25,122 nt of DNA from an uncultured Oscillospiraceae bacterium (lineage in GTDB: Bacteria > Bacillota > Clostridia > Oscillospirales > Oscillospiraceae), in contig CAKUND010000007.1 in NCBI GenBank assembly GCA_934668295.1, positions 1-25,122 on the forward strand. The letters run 5' to 3'. Position numbers and translations under genes: made by a program. The first letter of the stretch is position 1. Every line of letters begins with the position of its first letter. Below the pieces are notes generated by a model that was not told the DNA's origin, ran no database searches, and saw only the letters and a program-made list of their open reading frames with translations. This document shows positions 1 through 7,499 of this stretch, piece after piece.

Positions 1-120
1 CACGCCTTTGGCGTAACCACGAAACCGGTAAGCCTCCAGAATCTGCTGGAAATCCGCCGCATCCTGTGCCTCCCGCGGGTCAATGATAAAGAAGCGGTTA
101 TTTTTTTGTGACAGTGATCT
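1..120 (-). other. Open-frame fragment running off the left edge
   Basis: This minus-strand frame is open from 120 to the window edge (40 codons). Its readable part is NNRFFIIDPREAQDAADF followed by QQILEAYRFRGYAKG. No ATG, GTG or TTG lies at its upstream end, so it is either the tail of the frameshifted frame at 98-370 or a fragment of another gene. The family is not recognised. Confidence 0.3.
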
Positions 121-370
121 TCAGAACCGGCTCATCGTCCCGCGCTGCTTCCTGCTGCCTGCCGCCGGCAGGCTGTGTGTCCTCCAGCCGCTCAAATTTG
201 TCCAAGAGCTTCCGCACCCGCGATACCGTCACGGGCTTCAGGATATAATCGAGCACATTGACGCTGAAGGAATTGATCGCGTACTGCTCGTATGCGGTTA
301 CAAATCTCTCACGCCTTTCGTCTTTTTGCTGCAGGATGTGGTCGCTTGAACTGTTATGATTGTATATTTT
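98..370 (-). pseudogene. Response-regulator receiver remnant (LytTR-type regulator fragment)
   Basis: Read on the minus strand, this open frame encodes the C-terminal part of a CheY-like receiver domain: a FVTAYEQYAINSF stretch, then VLDYILKPV, which is the beta4-alpha4-beta5 region with the conserved K-P, then a helix RVRKLLDKFERL. The acceptor Asp and the first half of the domain are absent, and no start codon precedes the homologous part. The frame ends at TAA (98-100) directly after a run of seven A. With one A fewer, it would continue in frame through NNRFFIIDPREA and off the left edge. I do not recognise that tail; it does not look like a LytTR DNA-binding domain. Seen: truncation and a stop at a homopolymer. 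Inferred: a decayed regulator, or a junction of two gene fragments. Confidence 0.6.
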
Positions 371-452
371 TTATGTCCTGCTGTAAACAAAGTACAGACG
401 AGTTGCATAATTTGATGGTTTTTCGGCAAATAAACCGCATGACTTACGTATG

Positions 453-490
453 AAAGCTTCGCTGACAGCTCCCTCTCCAGTGGGAGACTT
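453..490. repeat. Fragment of a small dispersed palindromic repeat
   Basis: On the minus strand this reads CTCCCACTGGAGAGGGAG followed by CTGTCAGCGAAGCTTT. I recall this pattern (a short hairpin followed by GCTGTCAGCGAAGCT) from small dispersed repeats in gut Clostridia genomes. It lies between the response-regulator remnant and the promoter of the next gene. The rest of 371-529 shows no gene. Confidence 0.4.
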
Positions 491-529
491 TGCGGGGGCT
501 GCGGGCATTGGCTGTTTCCAGGTTTATCC

Positions 530-557
530 TTGACTTCTGTTTTGGTTGCTTTATAAT
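530..557 (+). promoter_or_regulatory. Sigma-A promoter of the 625 lipoprotein gene
   Basis: TTGACT (530-535) and TATAAT (552-557) are separated by 16 bases and lie about 70 bases before the start codon at 625. The match to consensus is 5/6 and 6/6. Confidence 0.75.
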
Positions 558-624
558 GGTGTTATGTAAATCGATCATTGTCTGGATTCTTTCAACGCGG
601 GAAACTGCAGGAGGTGCAGATGCT

Positions 625-2736
625 ATGAAAAGGAAATTGCTTGTTTTGGGGGTCATATGCTTATGCCTTCTGACTGCTTGCTCGGCGCGGGAGGAGGCGC
701 AGGGCGTGCAAACGCCGCCGGAGGTGTCCCCGGCGGCGCAGATCGATATTCAGAATGTTCCGGATGGTCAGTGTTACCGGCAGACGACATGGCCGCTGCC
801 GGAAGGGATCGCGGAGGCCGAGGGTCAATGCGTCCGGGATGGGAAACTCTATTCCTATTCCAATGCTCCGGCGGCGCTTGGCGCAACGGATGCGGACGGC
901 AGTACCGCAGCGCTCCCGCTGCCGGACGCGGAATATCTGTATGGCGTGTGTGAAAGCGGCGACACGCTGGCGCTGCTTGCGGGGACGTATCCGGCGTTCT
1001 ATTTTGACGCGGATGGAGAACCGGTCACTGTAGACGCGCCGGAGGGGCGATATTCGATCACGACCTATGATGCGGATGGAGCGATCCTCGGCACGGTACC
1101 GCTGACGGAGATCTACCCGGAAGAACCGCGCGGATTTGACGGCGGCAGCGGCGCATATGATCTGCTGTTTGCCGAACGGGTCGTCAAAATCGGCGCGGAT
1201 GGGCAACAGCTTGCGGAGCAGGCCGCGTTTGACGGGCAGCTGCTGCAAATTCTGGCTGCTCCGGATGCAGTTTATGTGCGCGTCGAGGGCGATACGCTTT
1301 ATGAGACGGAGAAGGTCGTGCGGCTGAACGCTGAGACGCTGCAGACGGAAGCGGAGTTCTCCTGTGCGGCACTGGACGTGCATGGTATGGGACTGGACGC
1401 TGACGGCAGGCTCCTGCTTGTGAATCAGGAGTATTTGTTACAACCGGATTTTGAAACCGGGACTGTCGCGGCGGTCTTGAGCTGGAGGGATAACGCCAAC
1501 ACAGCGGCGAACAACTATCAGACGGTTCTGGGCACCGGCGCGGGCTTTTTCGCGCTGAACAGCAGCATCGAGGCCGCGTGCTTCTATGAACGGCTGCCGG
1601 ATGGAGAAACGCTGGCGGAGCCGACGGAGATCACGCTGTATCAGGCAGCGTTCAGCGATCTGCCCCTGACGGTTTACGCAAGTGAATTTCAGAAGCTTTA
1701 CCCGGAGTACCGGGTCACGGTGATCGAAGCGAAGTCCGCCGAGGAAAAGGAGCTGGCGCTGACCGAGCTTGGCGCAGGCAAGGGCTATGACATCTATCTG
1801 CTGCGCGAAACACAGTGGCAGCAGCTGCGCGACGCGGACGTGTTTGAGGATCTGCTGCCGTGGATGAACGCGGACAGCTCCGCTCCGCTGGACGTGATGC
1901 GGCCCGGCATCCGACAGACGCTGACCAAAAACGGCAGCCTATACCGGCTGCCGGTCGGCTATACCATCAGCACCTATGCCGTTGACCCGAACCGGCTGGA
2001 GGCGTTCACGCCGGAGGCGGTTCTGGCGGCCTGCACGAGCTCTGATGTGCCGCTGTATCCCTTTATTGCAAACAGCGGCGGCGAGGACGGCTTTACCTAT
2101 GCGCCAGCGATGGCCGCGCTGTGCGCGCGGGATTATGTGGATATCGAGACTGCGTCGTGCAGCTTCGATTCGGATTCGTTCAAGGCACAGCTGCAGCTGT
2201 TAAAATTGCAGGAGGCAGCCAAGGCGGAGCCGTTTCCGTGCAACGGGCTTTTGTATTACGACGTGATCGCAGATGTGGGAACCATTGCGTATGACGCGGA
2301 GCGCTATCTGCTGCCGCCGATGGAGCAGTATATCTTCTGCGGGTACCCCAGCGACCATGCAGACGGCAGCGTTCTGCATTTTTCAGAATTATTCGCCGTC
2401 AACACAAGCAGCAGACAAAAATCCGGCGCGTATGCCTTTTTGCGCTACCTGCTGACGCAGCCCTGCCAGGAAACTATGCGGCTGCGCCTGCCCGTCAACG
2501 ATCCTGTTTTGCAGACGCAGCTTGCCGGGCAGCTGGAAAAGGAGGCGATCACGCAGCGGGAGATCGAGCTGTTCTATCAGCTGGTCGACGGGCTGCGAAC
2601 GGCGGACTATCCGACGGCTACCGTCGAACAGATCATCCGGGAAGAACTTGCACCCTATCTGGCCGGAGACGCGACAGAGGATGAAGCAGCGGAGCGGATC
2701 CAATCCAGAGTGTATTTATATTTGCAGGAGCAATAG
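625..2736 (+). CDS. Lipoprotein with extracellular solute-binding-protein-like C-terminal domain
   Basis: The protein has 703 residues. The start at 625 is chosen because AGGAGG (609-614) precedes it by 10 bases and because it opens directly into a lipoprotein signal (MKRKLL, then LLTACSA, lipid-anchored Cys19). The longer frame from 490 would put non-signal residues in front. Residues of about 30-330 are rich in short beta strands with DADG-type turns and resemble a beta-propeller-like region. Residues of about 336-690 resemble an ABC sugar-type solute-binding protein (SBP family 1): LTVYASEFQKLYPEYRV, then a GYDIYLL segment, then the binding-protein-like GSLYRLPVGYTISTYAVD. No ABC permease or ATPase genes are adjacent, so it may act as an orphan binding protein or sensor. 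Family assignment is by pattern; the ligand is unknown. Confidence 0.8.
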   Translation: MKRKLLVLGVICLCLLTACSAREEAQGVQTPPEVSPAAQIDIQNVPDGQCYRQTTWPLPEGIAEAEGQCVRDGKLYSYSNAPAALGATDADGSTAALPLPDAEYLYGVCESGDTLALLAGTYPAFYFDADGEPVTVDAPEGRYSITTYDADGAILGTVPLTEIYPEEPRGFDGGSGAYDLLFAERVVKIGADGQQLAEQAAFDGQLLQILAAPDAVYVRVEGDTLYETEKVVRLNAETLQTEAEFSCAALDVHGMGLDADGRLLLVNQEYLLQPDFETGTVAAVLSWRDNANTAANNYQTVLGTGAGFFALNSSIEAACFYERLPDGETLAEPTEITLYQAAFSDLPLTVYASEFQKLYPEYRVTVIEAKSAEEKELALTELGAGKGYDIYLLRETQWQQLRDADVFEDLLPWMNADSSAPLDVMRPGIRQTLTKNGSLYRLPVGYTISTYAVDPNRLEAFTPEAVLAACTSSDVPLYPFIANSGGEDGFTYAPAMAALCARDYVDIETASCSFDSDSFKAQLQLLKLQEAAKAEPFPCNGLLYYDVIADVGTIAYDAERYLLPPMEQYIFCGYPSDHADGSVLHFSELFAVNTSSRQKSGAYAFLRYLLTQPCQETMRLRLPVNDPVLQTQLAGQLEKEAITQREIELFYQLVDGLRTADYPTATVEQIIREELAPYLAGDATEDEAAERIQSRVYLYLQEQ

Positions 2737-2773
2737 GCTGTAACAGCGAAAGCTTTGCAGTTTTCCATCGGGC

Positions 2774-2829
2774 GGAGCAGAGCCCCGCCCCTGCTGGGGT
2801 TGTATGTTTCGGGCTGCTCCTGCGGGGCT
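2774..2829. terminator. Inverted repeats between convergent genes
   Basis: GGAGCAG (2774-2780) is complementary to CTGCTCC (2814-2820), and the adjacent AGCCCCGC (2781-2788) is complementary to GCGGGGCT (2822-2829). The order is crossed, so both stems together would form a pseudoknot; otherwise they are alternatives. A small CCCC-TGCT-GGGG hairpin lies inside. No T-run follows on either strand. The position between the ends of convergent genes at 2736 and 2834 suggests a bidirectional terminator. Confidence 0.4.
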
Positions 2830-2833
2830 TGCG

Positions 2834-5359
2834 TCAGGTTGCTTCCGGCTGGCAGAAGGCCAGTGCGGTGTCTATGCTGCCGATGCGGTATCCAGCGCAG
2901 GCGTGGATGATATGGCGCGGGCGGTCGCACAGGAGCAGAAGCGGCAGGCTGTCTGGGCTTACATAGGCGCTTCGCGCTGCGGGTTCCGCGGAATCGGCGC
3001 TCAGCCAGACCTCCGCCTCCGGGATGGCCGCAAGCACAGCGCGCAGCGTTTTATTCTGAAGCGCCTGCCGTGCGGGCAGAAGAAGCACGATGCGCAGCCC
3101 CCGAATGCGGCCGCGGCTCGCCAGCAGCTCGTTCAGAAGATGCTCCGTCGGCTCGCTTCCCGCGTCCAGCCATAAAAGCAGCGACAGTCCCTGCGTCAGC
3201 TCCGCGGCGGACGCCCGGCGTCCGTCAGGCGCTTCCGCCTGAAACTCGGGCAGCGTGAAATCCACGACCAGCTCCGAAACCGCGGCCGGCTGCTTCTGCA
3301 GCAGGATTCCGGCCGACTGTCCCGCGTCCAGCAGGAGCTCCAGACGCAGCACATGCAGATCGCCGCTCGGCAGGCGGCTGTCGGTCAGAATGCGGTAAAC
3401 GCCCGGGCAAAGCGGGACGGTCATGCAGTCATCCTGCCACGAAAGGCCGGACAGCTCCAACGGCTGCCAGCTGCCGTCTGTAAACACGGACAGGCCAAAA
3501 TCCGCGCCCGGCTGCCATGTCTGGCCGGGCTGCTTTTTAAGCCGCAGCGCCGCGCAGGGCGTCTGCCCCTCCTCCGGGGAGAGGAAGCGTCCGGCGGAAG
3601 CATACTCCGCCGCACCGCTGTGCGGATCGAGGCGCGCCGCGATGCCAAACGTCCGGCAGAGCGCCGCGAACAGCAGCCGCTGCGAACGAAGATCCGCGCA
3701 GCGCAGGCGCAGGGCGCCGGCAGGGAGCGTCACAAGCTGCCGGTATTCCGTTTCCGGCGCCTGCCGGATCGTTTCGCGGATCCAGCGCCAGAGCGCGTCC
3801 GGCGCTTCGCGGAATTTTTGCTTCTGCGCCTCCGGGAAGCTGTCTGCCAGCGCCTGCCGCCAGCAGGCCAGCGGCTCTGTATCGATACGCGGGCAGAGAA
3901 GATAGCGCATGGTAAATTCGTCCGGCGGCAGGCCGTCTGCGGCAGACATCAGCGCCTCGCGCAGCACCTCCGGCCGGACATCGCGCAGGTCCTTTTCCGA
4001 AAGCGTCCGCAGAAGCGCAAGCTTCTGTTCAGGCGCAAACGCGGGGTCTGCCAGAAATGCCGCCAGATTTGAAAAATTCCCGCAGGCTGCGCGCAGGAGC
4101 GGTTCTATCTCCGCGCCGCAGCCAAGCTGTGCGCGCAGCGCCTGTACGTGGGACGCATCATACGCCGCTTCCGTCCGGAGGCGGCGCTTTTCATTTGCCG
4201 CTGCCAGCTTTTCCGCGATGCACGCCTTTTCTGCCGGGTCGGGCGCTTTCCGCGCGGGCAGATGCTCCTTCGGCGCACAGATGGACCATGCTGTCCAGCG
4301 TCCGGACGGGGGTTCCGGCTCCGTAAGCGTCAGCTCCAGCGTCTGCTGCGCGGCCGGGCAAAGCACTTCGCAGCGCAGCGCGTGTTTTTGCACCTGCACG
4401 ATCAGATCGCCATAGCCGCAGCTGAGCCGCGCCGCGCCGGTGCCGTCCGTCCGGACAACTGCCGCCGGGAAAATCTGCGCTGCGTTGACAATGCCGAATG
4501 TCACCTCCGCACCGGCGGACGGCTGGCCGTCCGGCTCGCGTACGGATACCGTGAGCGTCCGCACGGGCGCGTAGCGCGCCGTCTGGTTTAAAAACGTCAC
4601 CGCGCCGTCCGCCGAAATGACCGCGTCGTCTGCTGCGGCTCTGCCGAACAGGCGGCTGTGCACCAGGATCGCGCGGCTGGCCGCGCCGGTGAACCAGCCG
4701 CGGTCAAGCTCCGGCTCCGGTTCGCATGCGCCGAGATAATGCCACGCGCCGTCGCAGAAGACCTCGACCCACGCATGGTTATCGTCGCAGTGCGCCCAGC
4801 GGGGCGTGTACACCTGCCGCGCCGGGATCCCGGCTGCGCGCAGAGCGTTGACCGCGAACGTGGATTCCTCCCCGCAGCGGCCAAAGCCGGAGCGCCATGC
4901 GCCAAGCGCGCTGATCGTCCGCTCGTCGGTCGCGCGGTAGCAGACCTGCTCCGCATTCCAGCAGTTGATCTCCAGAATCGCTTCGCGGGCGGGAAGGCCC
5001 CTGATGCGTTTTTCCAGCTGCGCGTAGAACATGCCTCTGCAGTCGCAGAGCTCCTCCTCATTGACGCGCGGGTGGAGGACATAATTGAGAAACAGCTGCT
5101 CAGGAAGTGCGCGGACAGACGCAAGCCGCTCCCGCAGAAAAAGCGCGTGCGCCGCACAGGCGCGGAAGATGGAGAAGTCGTAATTTGCCCAGTCGCTAAG
5201 GGGACTTGCGGCATAGCACCAGCCGGTCAGAAGCGCCTGCTCGGGCGGAAGTGCGGCAAGCTGCCGCTCCAGCTCCGCCCGCACCTCGCGGCCTGCCGCC
5301 GCGTATCGCTGCGCCAGCCGTGTCTGCATCCACTGCAGCTCTGCATCTGATAGTCTCAT
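2834..5359 (-). CDS. Transglutaminase-like protein with degenerate second core and thioredoxin-like tail
   Basis: The protein has 841 residues and no signal peptide, so it is probably cytosolic. A helical N-terminal region leads to LNYVLHPRVN (91-100) and a transglutaminase core: GRCGEES with candidate nucleophile Cys162, DNHAWVEVF with His195, and the LGACEPEP segment (209-216), where the usual third residue Asp appears to be replaced by an acidic Glu. Residues of about 268-345 look like an Ig/carboxypeptidase-regulatory beta domain (VSVREPDGQPSAGAEVTFGI). Residues of about 420-580 repeat the first half in decayed form (see findings), and about 700-835 resemble a thioredoxin fold. The start ATG overlaps the cutC stop as ATGA, implying translational coupling. 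The transglutaminase-like superfamily also includes proteases and peptide:N-glycanases. The substrate is unknown. Confidence 0.8.
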   Translation of the reverse strand: MRLSDAELQWMQTRLAQRYAAAGREVRAELERQLAALPPEQALLTGWCYAASPLSDWANYDFSIFRACAAHALFLRERLASVRALPEQLFLNYVLHPRVNEEELCDCRGMFYAQLEKRIRGLPAREAILEINCWNAEQVCYRATDERTISALGAWRSGFGRCGEESTFAVNALRAAGIPARQVYTPRWAHCDDNHAWVEVFCDGAWHYLGACEPEPELDRGWFTGAASRAILVHSRLFGRAAADDAVISADGAVTFLNQTARYAPVRTLTVSVREPDGQPSAGAEVTFGIVNAAQIFPAAVVRTDGTGAARLSCGYGDLIVQVQKHALRCEVLCPAAQQTLELTLTEPEPPSGRWTAWSICAPKEHLPARKAPDPAEKACIAEKLAAANEKRRLRTEAAYDASHVQALRAQLGCGAEIEPLLRAACGNFSNLAAFLADPAFAPEQKLALLRTLSEKDLRDVRPEVLREALMSAADGLPPDEFTMRYLLCPRIDTEPLACWRQALADSFPEAQKQKFREAPDALWRWIRETIRQAPETEYRQLVTLPAGALRLRCADLRSQRLLFAALCRTFGIAARLDPHSGAAEYASAGRFLSPEEGQTPCAALRLKKQPGQTWQPGADFGLSVFTDGSWQPLELSGLSWQDDCMTVPLCPGVYRILTDSRLPSGDLHVLRLELLLDAGQSAGILLQKQPAAVSELVVDFTLPEFQAEAPDGRRASAAELTQGLSLLLWLDAGSEPTEHLLNELLASRGRIRGLRIVLLLPARQALQNKTLRAVLAAIPEAEVWLSADSAEPAARSAYVSPDSLPLLLLCDRPRHIIHACAGYRIGSIDTALAFCQPEAT

Positions 5360-6120
5360 GCGCCTGTTCCCGCAAAGCCGTGGACGATCTCGGCGCAGGC
5401 GCGGAATTCGTCCTCGTCCGTCTGCCAGATCTCGTACTCGGACAAGGACGGCAGGCCCATCGCGACAGTCTGCTTGCGGTAACGCATGCCGCTGTCGAGC
5501 GCGCCTCTGCGGCCGGTCGTATGGAACACGACGAGGCCCGCGCGGTCATGGATCTGCTGAATGTTCCACTTTTTGACCCCGCAGCCCGCCATAATATCGA
5601 TTCTTCCGTCCGCTTTTTCATGCAGCTCCCGCAGGAGCTCCACACCGGTCAGCGCATCCTTCTGCTGGCCGGAGGTGAGGATCGTTTTGCAGCCGAGCCG
5701 GATCGCGTCCTCGAGCGTCTGCATGGGGTCGCGCGTCATGTCGAACGCGCGGTGGAGCGTCACGTCCATATTGCCCGCGCAGTCCATCATCCGGCGCATC
5801 GCGTCCAGATCCAGATCGCCGTCCGGCGTCAGTGCGCCGATCACAACGCCGTTTGCGCCGAGCTCGCGGTACATGCGGATCTCCTCGCACATCTGCTCCA
5901 GCTCCTCCTTGCTGTAAAGAAAATCGCCGAAGCGCGGGCGGATCAGGATATTGGTTTTCACAGGAATATCGCGCTGCACCTGCCGGAACAGCGCCGTCGA
6001 CGGCGTCGTGCCGCCGATGACAAGGTGCGCGCACAGCTCCAGTCGGTCCGCGCCGCCAAGCCATGCCGCTCTGCAGGAGGCGTAGGAGTCTACGCAGGCT
6101 TCGATCAGGGGTGTATTCAT
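5356..6120 (-). CDS. cutC: CutC-family protein (copper homeostasis protein family)
   Basis: The protein has 254 residues, the usual family length (PF03932, a TIM-barrel fold). Family signatures visible in order are IEACVDSYASC, GGADRLELCAHLVIGGTTPS, ILIRPRFGDFLYS, NGVVIGALTPDGDLD, VTLHRAFDMTRDP, LGCKTILTSGQ and RIDIMAGCGVKKWNI. CutC was named for copper tolerance in E. coli, but its biochemical role is disputed, and no copper genes are nearby. The gene is the third of four in a minus-strand operon: its start overlaps the aminopeptidase stop by ATGA (6117-6120), and its stop overlaps the start of the transglutaminase-like gene in the same way. Family assignment is firm; function here is open. 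Confidence 0.93.
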   Translation of the reverse strand: MNTPLIEACVDSYASCRAAWLGGADRLELCAHLVIGGTTPSTALFRQVQRDIPVKTNILIRPRFGDFLYSKEELEQMCEEIRMYRELGANGVVIGALTPDGDLDLDAMRRMMDCAGNMDVTLHRAFDMTRDPMQTLEDAIRLGCKTILTSGQQKDALTGVELLRELHEKADGRIDIMAGCGVKKWNIQQIHDRAGLVVFHTTGRRGALDSGMRYRKQTVAMGLPSLSEYEIWQTDEDEFRACAEIVHGFAGTGA

Positions 6121-7466
6121 GCGGATTCCTCCTCAGAATCTTCAAATAGGATCTGCGTCAGGTGATAGAGCGTACTGACGGCGGTGCCGGTCGCGCCGGG
6201 GACCTGATGCTGCCAGACGATGCCGGTGTTGTCCGCCGTCCCGGCGATGTCCAGATGCAGCCAGGGCTGTTCCTCCGTGAATTTCTTCAGGAACAGCCCC
6301 GCCGTGATCGCGCCGCAGCCGTCCTTGCTGGTGTTGCGGACGTCGGCGTAGTCGCTCTCGATCAGCGCTTCATATTCAGAGTCGTCCGGCATGCGCCAGA
6401 ATTTTTCGCCGGAACGCGCCGCCGCACGCATGAGGCAGCCGTAAAATCCGTCGTCACTGGCCATCACGCCGGTCGTCACAAAGCCGAGCATCGCGCAGAT
6501 CGCGCCGGTCAGCGTTGCGATGTCCACAAGATGCGTGCAGTCCTCCCGTTCCGCGGCCCACGTAAGCGAGTCCGCCAGGATCAGCCGCCCCTCGGCATCG
6601 GCGTTCAGAATTTCGATCGTTTTGCCGGAGAAGCTGGTAATGACGTCGCCGGGCAGCATGCTCGCATTGGAGATACGGTTTTCGCAGGTCGGAACGACTG
6701 CCGTCACATTGACAGCTGCGCCGTTCGCCGCCAGTGCGCGTACAGCGGCGGCTGCTGCGGCTCCGCCGGCCATATCGCCCTTGATGCCGGCCATGGACGA
6801 GGCAGGCTTCAGGCAGTAGCCGCCGGAGTCGACCGTCACGCCCTTGCCGACAAGGCCGAGCCTCCGGCGGCTCTCCGGCGCACCGGTGTAGCGCAGGACG
6901 GCCATCACGGGGGCATGGGCGCTGCTGTCGCCGACGGTCAGAAGTGCGCGCAGGCCAAGCCGCTCCAGCGCGGGTCTGTCATAGAGCTCCGCTTCGATCG
7001 GAAGCCCAGCCGCCATTTCTTTCAGTCGCTGCGCAAATGCCTCCGGCCAGAGCAGGTTGGACGGGCAGTTTACGAGGCTGCGCGTTTCCATGATGGAGCG
7101 CGCCAGCTCCCACGCCTGTTTCAGCTGCTCTGCGTCCGCGCCGGGAAAGCTGCATGTCAGCTCCGGCTCCCAGCGGCCGCTCAGCGCGAATTTTTTCTGA
7201 TACGCGCCGCCGCAGACGCCCTCGACCGCAGCAAAAAGGCCGTTCTGCCCAAGCTCTGACGCGGGGCCAAGGTCAAAGGCGCAGGCGGTGCAGTCCAGCT
7301 CCAGCGCCGTCTTGACCGCCTTGCCGTACAGCTCCTTACAGGCCAGAATATCCCGCCGTTCCCCGCGGCCGACCCGGATGGTATAGCCGCCCTCGCGGGG
7401 CAGATATCTTGTTTTCAGATACGCGTCGTCTGTAAAAACGACGTTTGCTTGCAGCTGCTTTTCCAT
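6117..7466 (-). CDS. Leucyl aminopeptidase (M17 family)
   Basis: This is a cytosolic metallo-aminopeptidase that removes N-terminal residues from peptides. Counting from a TTG at 7475 (452 residues), the M17 two-metal site is complete: GKGVTVDSGG gives Lys211 and Asp216, IKGDMAGG gives Asp234, and NADAEGR gives Asp293 and Glu295. The catalytic Lys223 (CLKP) and Arg297 are also present. Two starts are possible: TTG 7475, 7 bases after GGAG, or ATG 7466, 11 bases after AAGGG; I annotate the ATG (449 residues). The gene follows the fucosidase by about 30 bases and overlaps cutC by four. It is somewhat shorter than E. coli PepA because the N-terminal domain is shorter. Substrate preference cannot be read from sequence. 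Confidence 0.93.
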   Translation of the reverse strand: MEKQLQANVVFTDDAYLKTRYLPREGGYTIRVGRGERRDILACKELYGKAVKTALELDCTACAFDLGPASELGQNGLFAAVEGVCGGAYQKKFALSGRWEPELTCSFPGADAEQLKQAWELARSIMETRSLVNCPSNLLWPEAFAQRLKEMAAGLPIEAELYDRPALERLGLRALLTVGDSSAHAPVMAVLRYTGAPESRRRLGLVGKGVTVDSGGYCLKPASSMAGIKGDMAGGAAAAAAVRALAANGAAVNVTAVVPTCENRISNASMLPGDVITSFSGKTIEILNADAEGRLILADSLTWAAEREDCTHLVDIATLTGAICAMLGFVTTGVMASDDGFYGCLMRAAARSGEKFWRMPDDSEYEALIESDYADVRNTSKDGCGAITAGLFLKKFTEEQPWLHLDIAGTADNTGIVWQHQVPGATGTAVSTLYHLTQILFEDSEEESA

Positions 7467-7499
7467 ATTCAGCAATTCCCTTCTCCGGCGTACCGGGGT

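Noticed and set aside
83..349. Plus-strand open frame of 88 codons
   Set aside because: It is antisense to the response-regulator remnant, whose minus-strand reading has clear receiver-domain motifs; the plus-strand product resembles nothing and has no ribosome site.
490..624. Longer start of the first lipoprotein gene
   Set aside because: It would add 45 residues before the signal peptide and would start upstream of the promoter at 530-557; the AGGAGG site favours 625.
5206..6165. Plus-strand frame of 319 codons opposite cutC
   Set aside because: CutC motifs are on the minus strand; the plus product is Ala/Arg-rich without domain signatures.
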